A stretch of 64,000 nt of DNA from an uncultured Armatimonadota bacterium (GCA_903910385.1 CAIVZM010000007.1:55231-119230); one strand, 5' to 3'; counted from the first letter of the stretch, positions 26,029 to 34,530 are shown. Made by a program: numbers and translations. The notes: generated by a model not told the origin, from the sequence alone.

Positions 26029-26589
26029 GTGACGACCGATATGTTTGAAGCGCGGCTCATCGCCAGATTCAGGGAGGGAGACGCTCGTGCGCTCGAAATT
26101 CTGTTCGAACGTCATGTAGACCGAGCGATGGGTCTTGCCGTCCGGTTAACGGAAACCCGGGAAGACGCGGAAGAGGTCACTCAGGAAGCATTTCTACGCG
26201 CTTTCCGACAGGCGCATCAGTTCCGAGGGGAATCGGAAACATTCTCTGCCTGGCTATTTGCGATTATTCGCAATCTTGCCCGGGACAGACGACGACAATT
26301 GCGTCTGCCGACGCTTTCCCTGACATCCCCGGAGGCGGAACGATATCCGGCGTCGAATGACGCCGCCGGAGAAGCGGAAAAACTCATGGCACGGCGTCAA
26401 TTGCGTCAGGCGCTCGATTCTTTGCCAGAGGAATGGAGAACGACGCTCATATTGTGCGATATCGAGGAAGCTTCGCATGCTGAAGCGGCTCTGGTATTGG
26501 AAAAGTCGGTTGCGGCGACGAAATCCCTGTTGTATCGCGCCCGCCGCGCCCTGCGCGACCGACTGGCGGATTGGGAGGCGACTTCATGA
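26029..26589 (+). CDS. ECF-type RNA polymerase sigma factor
   Basis: 186 aa with region 2 (ILFERHVDRAMGLAVRLTET, EDAEEVTQEAFLRAFRQ, FSAWLFAIIRNLARDRRR) and region 4 (LPEEWRTTLILCDIEEASHA, then VAATKSLLYRARRALRD). Its 3' end overlaps the anti-sigma start (ATGA), so the pair is coupled. The start is taken as GTG 26029 after a G-rich SD-like stretch; ATG 26041 is possible. A consensus TATAAT lies at 25936-25941 but without a convincing -35 element. Confidence 0.92.
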   Translation: MTTDMFEARLIARFREGDARALEILFERHVDRAMGLAVRLTETREDAEEVTQEAFLRAFRQAHQFRGESETFSAWLFAIIRNLARDRRRQLRLPTLSLTSPEAERYPASNDAAGEAEKLMARRQLRQALDSLPEEWRTTLILCDIEEASHAEAALVLEKSVAATKSLLYRARRALRDRLADWEATS

Positions 26590-26873
26590 CCTGTGAAGAT
26601 ATCTCAGGGTTGATCAATTCGTATGTGGAAAACGATTTATCGGAAGAGACAGCCCTCCGGATTGAAGCGCACCTCCTGACCTGCCGGGATTGCGCCTGGG
26701 AAACGGAGACGTTGAGAATCGTCCATCGACGCTTGCTGAGCGAACGGCACGAGACTATCGCCTCGGACGCCTTCCGGGCGCGGGTACTGATCCGATTGCG
26801 TACGGATAACGAACATCTAAAAACTACGGAAGAAGGTGAGCGAGTCCGGTATCAGCTACCGATGCCTTTCTGA
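26586..26873 (+). CDS. minimal soluble zf-HC2 anti-sigma factor
   Basis: 95 aa. The zinc-finger domain is complete (MTCEDISGLINSYVENDL with Cys3, then HLLTCRDCAWE with the H-x3-C-x2-C motif). The chain ends ~50 residues later with no transmembrane helix. It should therefore act in the cytoplasm, as do soluble ZAS proteins such as RsrA that respond to redox or zinc. The ATG overlaps the sigma stop as ATGA. Confidence 0.85.
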   Translation: MTCEDISGLINSYVENDLSEETALRIEAHLLTCRDCAWETETLRIVHRRLLSERHETIASDAFRARVLIRLRTDNEHLKTTEEGERVRYQLPMPF

Positions 26874-26931
26874 GAAAATGATAGAAATGAGCCGTTTGAG
26901 TCAATATTTGGAGATGGGATCACTTAACCAT

Positions 26932-26960
26932 TTCTGTCAACCTGATAATTCTGTCAACCT
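26932..26960. repeat. direct repeat upstream of dnaN
   Basis: TTCTGTCAACCT occurs at 26932-26943 and again at 26949-26960, a 17-base spacing. It sits 50-80 bases before the dnaN start. It may be a protein-binding site; no consensus is known to me. Confidence 0.6.
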
Positions 26961-27010
26961 AATCTACACCCCTGTAATGCGATGCAGGCGATTTGAAAGA
27001 ACAAACGATC

Positions 27011-28147
27011 ATGAATGCGATGCATGTAACCAGTCAGCGAAAAGATATCTATGAAGCCGTTCAATCGGTAGGTCGCGCCGTTTCCGGTAGGTCGACGCTT
27101 CCGATCCTTTCCCATATCCTCGCCCAGCCACAGGGCGATGGCTCCATCAAGCTGACAGCCACCGACCTTGAAATGTGGATGGAATGCACTCTGCCCGCCC
27201 GACTTCAAGCTTCTCTGGACGCGGATGAAGGAACACAGGGGTTTACGGTTCCCGCACGCGTCTTCGCGGAAATCCTTGCAGCGTTACCGGAAACCGATGT
27301 CTTGCTCGAAAGAAATGTCGGAGACAACAAGATCCATCTTCGTTGCGCCCGTTCCGACTATAATATTCTTGGCCTCCCTGCGGAAGAATTTCCGGCTCCG
27401 CCGGACGTGACACCGACCGCGAGCTTTGCTCTGCCCGGTCAGTTGCTCAAGGATATGATTCGCCACGTCCTGTTCGCCGTATCGACCGACGAAACCAGAC
27501 CTATCCTCACAGGCGTCCTGCTTGCCTTCACCGGCGATTCGCTCAAGTTAGTAGCCACAGATACACACCGACTTGCGGTGAGGACGGAGAAGATCGCAGG
27601 CGAAGGTTCGGCGACCGCTATTATCCCCGCCCGCGCCATGAATGAACTGATTCGCCTCGCCGGGGATGATGATACGGTCACCGTTTCTCTGGCGCAGGGA
27701 CAGGCGCGATTCGAGGTAGATAAAACCACCATGACCACCCGGCTTCTGGAAGGTCAATTCCCTAATTACGAACGCGTGATACCAACGTCGTTCGACCGAC
27801 GTTTGACTCTGGAAACAGAAGCGTTTCAACAGGCGGTCAAGCGCGCTTCCATCGTCGCACGTGATAACGCTCACCGTGTCGTCCTCGAAACGGAAGGGGC
27901 GCAACTCGCGCTTTCGGCGGAATCCGGCACTATCGGTTCGGTACGGGATGAAATTGAGGTCGCTCGTGAGGGCGACGATATTACCATCGCGTTCAATGCC
28001 AAGTACATGAATGACGTGCTGAGCATTGTAGAGACTGAAGGTGTGGCATTAGAATTGACTGAACCCTTGCGACCAGGTATCCTGCGTCCGATAGGTGATA
28101 ATGCAACGGACTATTTGTGCGTTCTGATGCCAATGCAGGTAATCTAG
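27011..28147 (+). CDS. dnaN: DNA polymerase III beta subunit (sliding clamp)
   Basis: DnaN forms the ring that holds DNA polymerase III on DNA. All three clamp domains are present: GRSTLPILSHILAQPQGDG and LTATDLEMWMECTLPA in the first, TRPILTGVLLAFTGDSLKLV with ATDTHRLAVR in the second, and EGQFPNYERVIP with the C-terminal PIGDNATDYLCVLMPMQV in the third. At ~378 aa it is the normal size. The start is taken as ATG 27011; TTG 26993 and ATG 27020 are alternatives. It is not next to dnaA, recF or gyrB in this window, so the usual origin cluster is broken or lies elsewhere. Confidence 0.95.
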   Translation: MNAMHVTSQRKDIYEAVQSVGRAVSGRSTLPILSHILAQPQGDGSIKLTATDLEMWMECTLPARLQASLDADEGTQGFTVPARVFAEILAALPETDVLLERNVGDNKIHLRCARSDYNILGLPAEEFPAPPDVTPTASFALPGQLLKDMIRHVLFAVSTDETRPILTGVLLAFTGDSLKLVATDTHRLAVRTEKIAGEGSATAIIPARAMNELIRLAGDDDTVTVSLAQGQARFEVDKTTMTTRLLEGQFPNYERVIPTSFDRRLTLETEAFQQAVKRASIVARDNAHRVVLETEGAQLALSAESGTIGSVRDEIEVAREGDDITIAFNAKYMNDVLSIVETEGVALELTEPLRPGILRPIGDNATDYLCVLMPMQVI

Positions 28148-28183
28148 CCATGCAAATGATATTTGAGTCATAGGATTATCTTA

Positions 28184-28211
28184 GCCGCCGAAATATTTCG
28201 GCGGCTTTCTT
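28184..28211 (+). terminator. rho-independent terminator after dnaN
   Basis: GCCGCCGAAA (28184-28193) and its exact complement TTTCGGCGGC (28196-28205) are separated by two bases and followed by TTTCTT. It is a strong GC-rich stem 36 bases after the dnaN stop. Confidence 0.88.
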
Positions 28212-28349
28212 CGTTAGAACGATTTAAAAAAACGATTTTAGGGTAGAATATTCCGACAGATTACGTCGCAGGCGTGATTCTCGTGCGTCCAAATGCGAAA
28301 AAACAAGAAACAATTACAATTGTGCGAGAATCCTGTCAATAGATTAAGA

Positions 28350-28374
28350 GTCACTTACAGTATATTAAAGTGAC
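28350..28374. promoter_or_regulatory. inverted repeat, candidate operator
   Basis: GTCACTT (28350-28356) and AAGTGAC (28368-28374) are a perfect 7-bp inverted repeat around an A/T-rich 11-base centre that contains TATATT. It ends 20 bases before the ATG at 28395. Its position over a possible -10 element fits a repressor site. Confidence 0.5.
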
Positions 28375-28394
28375 AAGGAAGGGAAACGCATTCT

Positions 28395-28940
28395 ATGCCT
28401 CGTAGAAAAGCGTCGGACAGCTCGGAAACTCAAGACAACTCAAATAGTGTGGTAACTCCCCGTGCAACGCGAGTACCGCGAACGCCACGCGCCGCCATCG
28501 GCGATACTGGAGCGACGCCCGTACGTCGCCCTGGTCGCCCACGTCGTGCAATTAGCGACGACTCAGCGCAAGAAACAGCGACCATTGTAGATGCAGTACT
28601 GAGAAGTCGGGGTTCAACCGGCGCTACTCCGGAATTGCTTGCTTCGGTCATCTCCTGGGCCCGTGAAGTCCGTGAAGAAGGTGATGTTCTGACGGAATTG
28701 GGTTCACGCCCGCGACGTCGTAAAACCGCACCCGCTCCCGAACGTATTGCACGTTATGAAATGGATCGCGCATTGCTTGACGGCGTCCTCAAGGGAACCG
28801 TTTTACTGGATGTTCAAGAAGGCGGTCAGTTACTTTTCAAAAGCGCAAGCCTCGTCAGTGCATCTATCGGCTCTGAGTCCGCTCCTTCGGAATCAAGTCC
28901 GGTGGAGTTGACCGAGCTTGTTACATCGGAAGCGCATTAA
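28395..28940 (+). CDS. basic protein with AT-hook-like motif, unknown function
   Basis: 181 aa. The first ~60 residues are disordered, Ser/Thr/Arg-rich and contain VRRPGRPRRAI, matching the GRP core of AT-hook DNA-binding motifs. Residues ~62-110 look helical (TATIVDAVLRSRGSTGATPE). A second basic patch (RPRRRKTAPAPER) precedes a C-terminal ~60-residue region with a hydrophobic core and a Ser/Glu tail. No family is recognised. A nucleoid-associated or regulatory role is suggested only by composition. It is a single gene between the dnaN terminator and convergent plsC. Confidence 0.6.
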   Translation: MPRRKASDSSETQDNSNSVVTPRATRVPRTPRAAIGDTGATPVRRPGRPRRAISDDSAQETATIVDAVLRSRGSTGATPELLASVISWAREVREEGDVLTELGSRPRRRKTAPAPERIARYEMDRALLDGVLKGTVLLDVQEGGQLLFKSASLVSASIGSESAPSESSPVELTELVTSEAH

Positions 28941-29066
28941 TCGATCTGTCGGTCAGATTGAAAATATCGATCAGACACAACGGATAAGGATGGATTTACG
29001 CACGGAATCTGTAAAAATCAGGTTCCATTTCCTACTCTGGAAACAGTGTCGGATACGAACGGCGAA

Positions 29067-29092
29067 GGTAGTCAGTGCGCCAGCTGACTACC
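29067..29092. terminator. hairpin at the plsC 3' end
   Basis: GGTAGTCAG (29067-29075) and CTGACTACC (29084-29092) form a 9-bp stem with an 8-base loop. It overlaps the plsC stop codon and lies between convergent genes. There is no T-run on either side, so termination is uncertain. Confidence 0.4.
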
Positions 29093-29822
29093 TCCTGCTA
29101 CCCTCAGGTGGTTTGCATATCCAGTGGGGACGAATTCGACGGGAAGGTTGATCACGAAACCGGTCACGCGTTTCCGCAATTGCGGTCATCAGACGTTCAC
29201 CGCCGTTTTCGCGATTGAAATTACGCGGCAAATGGAACGGTTCACCGAATGCGACGGTGATCTTTCCTCTCCGTAATTTCCCATCCAGATCCAGCACGCG
29301 TTTGGAACCGGAGACATATACCGGAACGACCGGGCAACCAGTTTTCATGGCAAAGATCACCGCTCCCGGTTCCGCTTCCATCAACTCGCCAGATTCGCTA
29401 CGTGTGCCTTCAGGGAAGATACAAACCACCCGTCCCTCCTCAAGCATCGCAAGGGTATTTTTGAACGCCGCCCGATCCGGTTCTCCGCGCTTCACCGGAA
29501 ACGAATCGACGCCACGTAGCAGAAAATTCAACAGCGGATTGTTGAACAACTCGTACTTCGCCATGAAAACGACACGGCGCGTTGAAGCGTCCCCAATCGC
29601 GACCGGGTCAAGATAGGAAACATGGTTCGACACCATCAACACCGGACCGGATTCCGGTATGTTTTCTTCGCCCTGAACAAAAAGTCCACCGATTAAATTC
29701 AGAACCAGCAGGCTTACGCCTTCCAGTAGCCAGTAGGTATCCGGCCAGTGCCGGGCGGACGGGACGGCGGATGCGCCTGATTTATCGGATTTCTCCGGAC
29801 GGAAGGATTCCTTTGACTCCAC
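29088..29822 (-). CDS. plsC: 1-acyl-sn-glycerol-3-phosphate acyltransferase
   Basis: PlsC acylates lysophosphatidate at the inner membrane in phospholipid synthesis. The catalytic HX4D box is NHVSYLDPV, and the second family motif is FPEGTRSESG; VPVYVSGS matches the later block. One hydrophobic segment (YWLLEGVSLLVLNLIGGLFV) lies before the HX4D box. At 244 aa it is typical. It follows cmk by two bases and is the last gene of the shikimate operon. Confidence 0.92.
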   Translation of the reverse strand: MESKESFRPEKSDKSGASAVPSARHWPDTYWLLEGVSLLVLNLIGGLFVQGEENIPESGPVLMVSNHVSYLDPVAIGDASTRRVVFMAKYELFNNPLLNFLLRGVDSFPVKRGEPDRAAFKNTLAMLEEGRVVCIFPEGTRSESGELMEAEPGAVIFAMKTGCPVVPVYVSGSKRVLDLDGKLRRGKITVAFGEPFHLPRNFNRENGGERLMTAIAETRDRFRDQPSRRIRPHWICKPPEGSRR

Positions 29823-29824
29823 GC

Positions 29825-30505
29825 TTACGCCTCGCGCCTCCGAGCCTCCGTCATGGCGACAATGTCTTCCACAATTTCTTCAGGCGTTTGGCCATCTGAG
29901 TAGAGAATGATCGCGTCCGAAGCAGCGACCAGAGGCGCGACCTGACGAGTAGCGTCCCGCTCGTCCCGCTCATCCTGATCCGCCCGCACCGATTCCAGCG
30001 AAACATCGTTTCCACGAGCTGCCAGTTCCGCATGACGACGATTCGCACGTTCTTCAGGGGTCGCAGTCAGAAATATCTTTATTTCAGCGTCCGGGGCGAC
30101 CACAGTCCCAATATCGCGGCCCTCCATCACCACACCGCCCGAAACCGCCAGTTGTTGCTGTAACGCCACCAGCGCACGGCGGACGCCGGGTATGGCGGAT
30201 ACTTGCGACGCTAACGAAGCCACTCCGGGCGTACGGATCGCTTCCGTTACATCTTCGCCATTCAGATAAAGATATTGCGTGTCTCCTTCGCCATTGACGA
30301 ATTCGATACGAGCGGAACGTATCAAAGCCGTTATTTCATCTTCTGCCGTGAACGCAACGGCATTACGTTCAACCACTAGCGCCGCGGCGCGATACATCGC
30401 TCCGGTATCTACATAAAGAAATCCGAGACGGCGCGCCAGCAAACGCGCAACGGTGCTTTTACCGGCTCCGGCAGGCCCATCAATGGCTATAGTGTCATTT
30501 TTCAT
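29825..30505 (-). CDS. cmk: cytidylate kinase
   Basis: Cmk phosphorylates CMP and dCMP using ATP. The P-loop is DGPAGAGKST at residues 9-18, followed by the LYVDTGAMYRAAAL motif that places the acceptor nucleotide. The insert ending VVMEGRDIGTVVAPDAE and the lid region FLTATPEERANRRHAEL are also present. 226 aa is normal. It overlaps the aroA 3' end by 11 bases, a gene order (aroA-cmk) seen in many bacteria. Confidence 0.96.
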   Translation of the reverse strand: MKNDTIAIDGPAGAGKSTVARLLARRLGFLYVDTGAMYRAAALVVERNAVAFTAEDEITALIRSARIEFVNGEGDTQYLYLNGEDVTEAIRTPGVASLASQVSAIPGVRRALVALQQQLAVSGGVVMEGRDIGTVVAPDAEIKIFLTATPEERANRRHAELAARGNDVSLESVRADQDERDERDATRQVAPLVAASDAIILYSDGQTPEEIVEDIVAMTEARRREA

Positions 30506-31829
30506 CTAATTCATTGTATCCTGTCGCACCGGCAGCCAATTGTTCCAGCCTCGTAAAGTAGTCCGGGAAGGTTTTGGCGACGCAATCAGGATCGGCGATA
30601 GTCACACCAGGAACGCGCAGACCGATCAGAGCGAATGCCATCGCCATACGGTGATCATCGTAGGTGTGTATGATCGCTGGTTTCATTTTAGATTCCGGAT
30701 AGATAGTCATCCCACTATCCCGCTCCTCAACCCGAACGCCTATTTTTGTCAGTTCGACGGCGACAGCATGCAGGCGATCCGTTTCTTTGTGCCGGATATG
30801 CGCGACATTTTCGATGACGGTCGGTGAGTCGGCAAATGGGGCGACAGCGGCAAGAGTCATCACCGTATCGGAAATGGCGTTCATGTCCCAGGTTCCGCCG
30901 TGGAGTCGTCCGACGTACTCGACTTCGATAAAATCGTCGCTCCGTGTCACTTTACAGCCCATGTCCTCCAGAATATTGACAAATTCGACATCGCCCTGCA
31001 TTGCATCCTTGCCGATGCCCTGTACGCGAACGCATCCGCCCGTGATCGCCGCCGCCGCCCAGAAATACGTCGCTGCGGAAGCGTCCGGTTCAATCGCATA
31101 GACATGAGGCGAGGAATAGCGTTGGCGACCGGGAATCTCGTAGATGCGCCCATCCACACTGTCGTCAATGACACCGCCAAACGCCCGCGCCATCTGTACG
31201 GTCATGCTGATGTAGGGTGCGGAAAGAATCGGTCCTTCGACATGGATCTGTGTTCTTACTCCCTCAGCGCACGGTGAGGCTAGCAGAAGACCGGAGAGGA
31301 ACTGGCTGGAGGAATCAGCGCGAATGGAGCAGGTTCCGCCTTGCAGACCCTTCGCATGAACCCGGATCGGCGGACAGCCATTGCCGGACAGGCTTTCAGC
31401 GTCCACTCCCAGAGCAGTCAGAGCGGACAGTAAGTCCCCCATAGGACGCTCACGCATTCGGGGAACGCCATCGAGCGTAAAAGTTCCATGTCCGAGCGCC
31501 GCCAGTGGCGTTACAAAACGAGCAGTCGTCCCGCTATTTCCCACAAACAGTTCCGCCGCTGTCGCAGAAATGATTCCGCCTCGCCCCTGAACCGTCATGG
31601 TCTGCGACGTTTCCTCCGCCTCCACAACAAAACCGAGCGCGGTCAAACATTCCCGCATCCGCAGGGTATCATCGGCGAAAAGCGCCCCCGTCAGCGCCGT
31701 CACACCATCGGAAAGGGCAGCCAGGGCAAGGGCGCGGTTGGTTATGCTTTTGGAGCCAGGAACGAAAGCGACGCCTCGGATCGGGGCTTTTACCGGAGTA
31801 ATCAGACGGGTTTCCACATTCGTCATCAT
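30495..31829 (-). CDS. aroA: 3-phosphoshikimate 1-carboxyvinyltransferase (EPSP synthase)
   Basis: AroA joins shikimate-3-phosphate and PEP, the sixth step to chorismate. Both family signatures are visible: LFVGNSGTTARFVTPLAAL (PROSITE-like LxxGNxGTxxR) and RHKETDRLHAVAVELTKIGV. The substrate loop VPGSKSITNRALALAAL is near residue 25. At 444 aa it is full length. The start is ATG ATG at 31829. It lies between tyrA and cmk. Confidence 0.96.
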   Translation of the reverse strand: MMTNVETRLITPVKAPIRGVAFVPGSKSITNRALALAALSDGVTALTGALFADDTLRMRECLTALGFVVEAEETSQTMTVQGRGGIISATAAELFVGNSGTTARFVTPLAALGHGTFTLDGVPRMRERPMGDLLSALTALGVDAESLSGNGCPPIRVHAKGLQGGTCSIRADSSSQFLSGLLLASPCAEGVRTQIHVEGPILSAPYISMTVQMARAFGGVIDDSVDGRIYEIPGRQRYSSPHVYAIEPDASAATYFWAAAAITGGCVRVQGIGKDAMQGDVEFVNILEDMGCKVTRSDDFIEVEYVGRLHGGTWDMNAISDTVMTLAAVAPFADSPTVIENVAHIRHKETDRLHAVAVELTKIGVRVEERDSGMTIYPESKMKPAIIHTYDDHRMAMAFALIGLRVPGVTIADPDCVAKTFPDYFTRLEQLAAGATGYNELDEK

Positions 31830-31900
31830 ACCGCAAGCTTCCCGCCTTGCAGGTTTACAAGCCCGATTCCGCTTCCCGGATCACTTTCTTTATTGTGAGA

Positions 31901-32746
31901 TCAACGCCCCACGACGGAATCATGCCCCCGGCGAAAAACGCTCAGTAGCGCCTCCGGGTCGGCGGATTCAAGACAGGTGAGTGATAGATCCAATTCATCA
32001 CGATAAGCCCGCAGAGCGTCCGCCAGAGCGTCACGATTGGCAATGCAGATATCGCGCCACAGTTCAGGACTACTGCGTGCGACACGAGTTCCCGAAGCGA
32101 AGGAGCCAGCGGCGAGATCGAAGAGTTGCGGTTCGACCTGCGATCTCTCCCCCGCAAGAGCGGCGAGTGCGAAAGCGAGGACATGAGGAAGATGCGAAGT
32201 GACCGCAACCGCCCGGTCATGCGCTTCTGGATCAAGACGAACGATACGAGAACCTACCGCCACTCCCAGCGCCACGATTTTATCCGCCTTCGCAGAGGGG
32301 GTAGCATCTGTAGGCGTAACGACCCAGACGGCGTTTTCAAATAAATCGGCGCGACCAGCGTCAACCCCCGCCTTTTCTGAGCCTGCCATCGGATGACTCC
32401 CGACAAAAGCGCGGGGCAAAAACCGTTCTCCCAACTGGACGATATCGCGCTTTGTAGAACCGACATCAGTCACGATTGCGTTTTCGTCCAGCAGAGGAGA
32501 CAGTCGCTCGATATCGGTGAGGATTTGCGGAACGGGCGTCGCCAGAACAATAAGGTCTGCTCCCTGAACGCCCGTTACCAACGACGTTTCGAAACGGTCA
32601 ATAGCGCCCAGTTCCACAGCTCGGGTCAGCGCTTCAGGTCGCCGTCCGACACCGATTACCTCCTCTGCCAGACGTTTTTGGCGCAATGCCATTCCCAGCG
32701 ATCCGCCGATCAAGCCGACGCCAACTATTGCAACGCGATGGAACAA
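31901..32746 (-). CDS. tyrA: prephenate dehydrogenase
   Basis: TyrA oxidises prephenate (or arogenate) in tyrosine synthesis. The N-terminal Rossmann motif is VGVGLIGGSLGMALR (GxGxxG at residues 9-14). VLATPVPQILTDI, DVGSTKRDIV and GSHPMAGSEKAGVDAGR follow; the last contains the catalytic His region. The all-helical C-terminal dimer domain (AVTSHLPHVLAFALA) completes the 281-aa protein. There is no ACT domain. NAD versus NADP preference is not readable from sequence alone. Confidence 0.95.
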   Translation of the reverse strand: MFHRVAIVGVGLIGGSLGMALRQKRLAEEVIGVGRRPEALTRAVELGAIDRFETSLVTGVQGADLIVLATPVPQILTDIERLSPLLDENAIVTDVGSTKRDIVQLGERFLPRAFVGSHPMAGSEKAGVDAGRADLFENAVWVVTPTDATPSAKADKIVALGVAVGSRIVRLDPEAHDRAVAVTSHLPHVLAFALAALAGERSQVEPQLFDLAAGSFASGTRVARSSPELWRDICIANRDALADALRAYRDELDLSLTCLESADPEALLSVFRRGHDSVVGR

Positions 32747-32760
32747 TCCCCACCTCTTGA

Positions 32761-32788
32761 ATTCCCCTCCCGCCAGCGGGAGGGGAAT
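32761..32788. repeat. perfect GC-rich palindrome
   Basis: ATTCCCCTCCCGC (32761-32773) and GCGGGAGGGGAAT (32776-32788) are perfectly complementary around two bases. It lies between tyrA and the DAHP synthase gene inside an apparent operon. No T-run follows on either strand. Palindromes of this look are often dispersed REP-like elements. Confidence 0.8.
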
Positions 32789-32811
32789 AAACAGAATATT
32801 GACCGGGCGCT

Positions 32812-32850
32812 TATCACCCCTCTTATATCTACTATAGAGAGGGGGTGATA
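32812..32850. repeat. second palindromic element after DAHP synthase
   Basis: TATCACCCCTCT at 32812-32823 pairs with AGAGGGGGTGATA at 32838-32850, with one bulged base and an A/T-rich loop. It starts directly beyond the DAHP synthase stop and is 23 bases from the first palindrome. Confidence 0.7.
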
Positions 32851-32851
32851 T

Positions 32852-33874
32852 TTAGATGCGCTTGTTGACGACGGGCGCAATCCGTTCCAGATCTCGCATC
32901 ATTTTCTCAAACGCCTGAGGCGTCAGCGATTGCGCTCCGTCCTTCAGGGCTTTTTCAGGATTCGGATGCACTTCAACAATCGCGCCATCAGCGCCCGCCA
33001 TGAAGGATGCCAGGGTAACCGCCGGAACCAGTGAGGCTTTCCCCGTGCCATGAGACGGGTCAGAAATGACCGGCAAGTGGGTCAATTCCTTAAGAGCGGG
33101 AATAGCGTTGATATCGAACGTATTCCGGGTGTAAGTCTCGAACGTCCGAATGCCGCGTTCGCAGAGCATGATATTGTAGTTGCCCTGACTGGCGATATAC
33201 TCCGCCGCCTGAAGCCATTCCTCGTACTTCATGGACATGCCGCGCTTGAGCATGACCGGTGTCCGTACCTGCCCCACCTCACGAAGAAGGTTATAGTTCT
33301 GGGCGTTGCGGGTGCCAATCTGAAGAATATCCGCGTATTCGCACACCGTTTCCACATCGCGGACATCCATGACCTCCGTGATAACTGGCATTCCCGTTTC
33401 GGCGCGAGCGTTCGCCAGCATTTTCAGCGCAGGGACGCCATGACCATGGAACGAATATGGAGAGGTGGACGGTTTGTACGCCCCACCTCGCAGAATATGC
33501 GCCCCGGACGCCTTGACGATTCGAGCGGAGGTCATCAACTGCTCTTCCGTTTCGACCGTGCACGGCCCTGCCATCATGACCGCAACATCGCCGCCGATTA
33601 TGACGCCGCGCACATTGATCTGCGTCCCCTGTGGGCGGAATTGCTTATCGACCAGCTTGTAAGGCTTTGAAATACTGACACATTTCTCAACAAAGGGCAG
33701 CGATTCGAACTGATCTTGCAATTCGCCTTTCTGCTCGATATCGACGCCAATGACGCCGATGATCGTCTGAATCTCCCCGACGGAGACATGGACGCCATAC
33801 CCGCGTTCCTTGAGGTTGCTGACAATATCTTCCCGGTTGACCTCACTGGCCCCCGGCTTCATAACAATAACCAT
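32852..33874 (-). CDS. aroF: 3-deoxy-7-phosphoheptulonate synthase (AroA/KDSA-like, type I-beta)
   Basis: DAHP synthase condenses PEP and erythrose-4-phosphate in the first shikimate step. The N-terminal ~70 residues (MVIVMKPGASEVNREDIVSN, then VGVIGVDIEQ) are the ferredoxin-like regulatory domain of the Thermotoga-type enzyme. The barrel carries GPCTVETEEQL, LRGGAYKPSTSPYSFHG and LPVISDPSHGTGKA. The ATG at 33874 gives 340 aa, the size of that subgroup; a longer frame would overlap the SLH gene. It belongs to the same block as tyrA, aroA and cmk. Confidence 0.94.
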   Translation of the reverse strand: MVIVMKPGASEVNREDIVSNLKERGYGVHVSVGEIQTIIGVIGVDIEQKGELQDQFESLPFVEKCVSISKPYKLVDKQFRPQGTQINVRGVIIGGDVAVMMAGPCTVETEEQLMTSARIVKASGAHILRGGAYKPSTSPYSFHGHGVPALKMLANARAETGMPVITEVMDVRDVETVCEYADILQIGTRNAQNYNLLREVGQVRTPVMLKRGMSMKYEEWLQAAEYIASQGNYNIMLCERGIRTFETYTRNTFDINAIPALKELTHLPVISDPSHGTGKASLVPAVTLASFMAGADGAIVEVHPNPEKALKDGAQSLTPQAFEKMMRDLERIAPVVNKRI

Positions 33875-33914
33875 AATATCTATTTTTTGCGACAGCAAGC
33901 CGCGCAAAAAACTC

Positions 33915-34436
33915 CTATCTGCTGTTTTCCTGAGGTCGCTCGGGCGCAAATTCCGAATCGGGCGATATGGGCGTTTTCTTATCGGTGATTTTGATTAAAA
34001 CGGAGGACAGAGCTTTCGACAGTTGCGCCGCCGTGACGATTTTCGCATTATCGGTCGCCAGAGGGGTATTGGCGGGAAGATATCCTGCCGCAATCAGTCG
34101 CTTCGCCGCTGTCGCGCCCGTCTCCGGGGTCGCCTGAACATTGAATTTCGATTTTTTCTGCTTGTCCGCCCGTTCGACATACTGTACGAAGCGATCTAAA
34201 GCCACCGCCAGTTCGTAACGAGTGACCGGCTTGTCACCACTGAAGGCAGGGGTAGGTTTCGCGGTCTGCTTTTGCGGCGCGGCGATAATTCCCTGCGTTA
34301 CCAATCGCTGGACGCTCGCCGCCGCCCAGTGGTTTGCCGGGACATCGGAAAAAACGCCCGTCTGCGCCTTCACCTGCGATACGTACAGAACGGTAGTTGC
34401 GACTGTCAAAACCCCGATAATAGCCTGATTACGCAT
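33915..34436 (-). CDS. secreted SLH-domain protein
   Basis: 173 aa with a signal peptide (IIGVLTVATTVLYVSQVKAQ) followed by one recognisable S-layer homology unit (FSDVPANHWAAASVQRLVTQ, GII...VTRYELAVALDRFVQYV). A second, weaker segment follows (AAKRLIAAGYLPA...VTAAQLSKAL). SLH domains anchor proteins to secondary cell-wall polymer or peptidoglycan. The ATG at 34436 is preceded by GGAAAGGA. It is the first gene after a strong promoter and only 40 bases before DAHP synthase, an odd leader for a biosynthetic operon. Confidence 0.85.
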   Translation of the reverse strand: MRNQAIIGVLTVATTVLYVSQVKAQTGVFSDVPANHWAAASVQRLVTQGIIAAPQKQTAKPTPAFSGDKPVTRYELAVALDRFVQYVERADKQKKSKFNVQATPETGATAAKRLIAAGYLPANTPLATDNAKIVTAAQLSKALSSVLIKITDKKTPISPDSEFAPERPQENSR

Positions 34437-34501
34437 GACGAAATCCTTTCCGCTACAAAAACGCCCTACGAAGGCGAAGAGCGGGGACAATCCCGCTTAA
34501 A

Positions 34502-34530
34502 ATTATAACCCCCCGCCGGGGTGGCGTCAA
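34502..34530 (-). promoter_or_regulatory. strong sigma-70 promoter for the SLH/shikimate operon
   Basis: On the minus strand: TTGACG (34530-34525), a 17-base spacer and consensus TATAAT (34507-34502). The spacer is a GC-rich near-palindrome. The SLH ATG at 34436 is about 60 bases downstream of the expected start. Confidence 0.75.
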
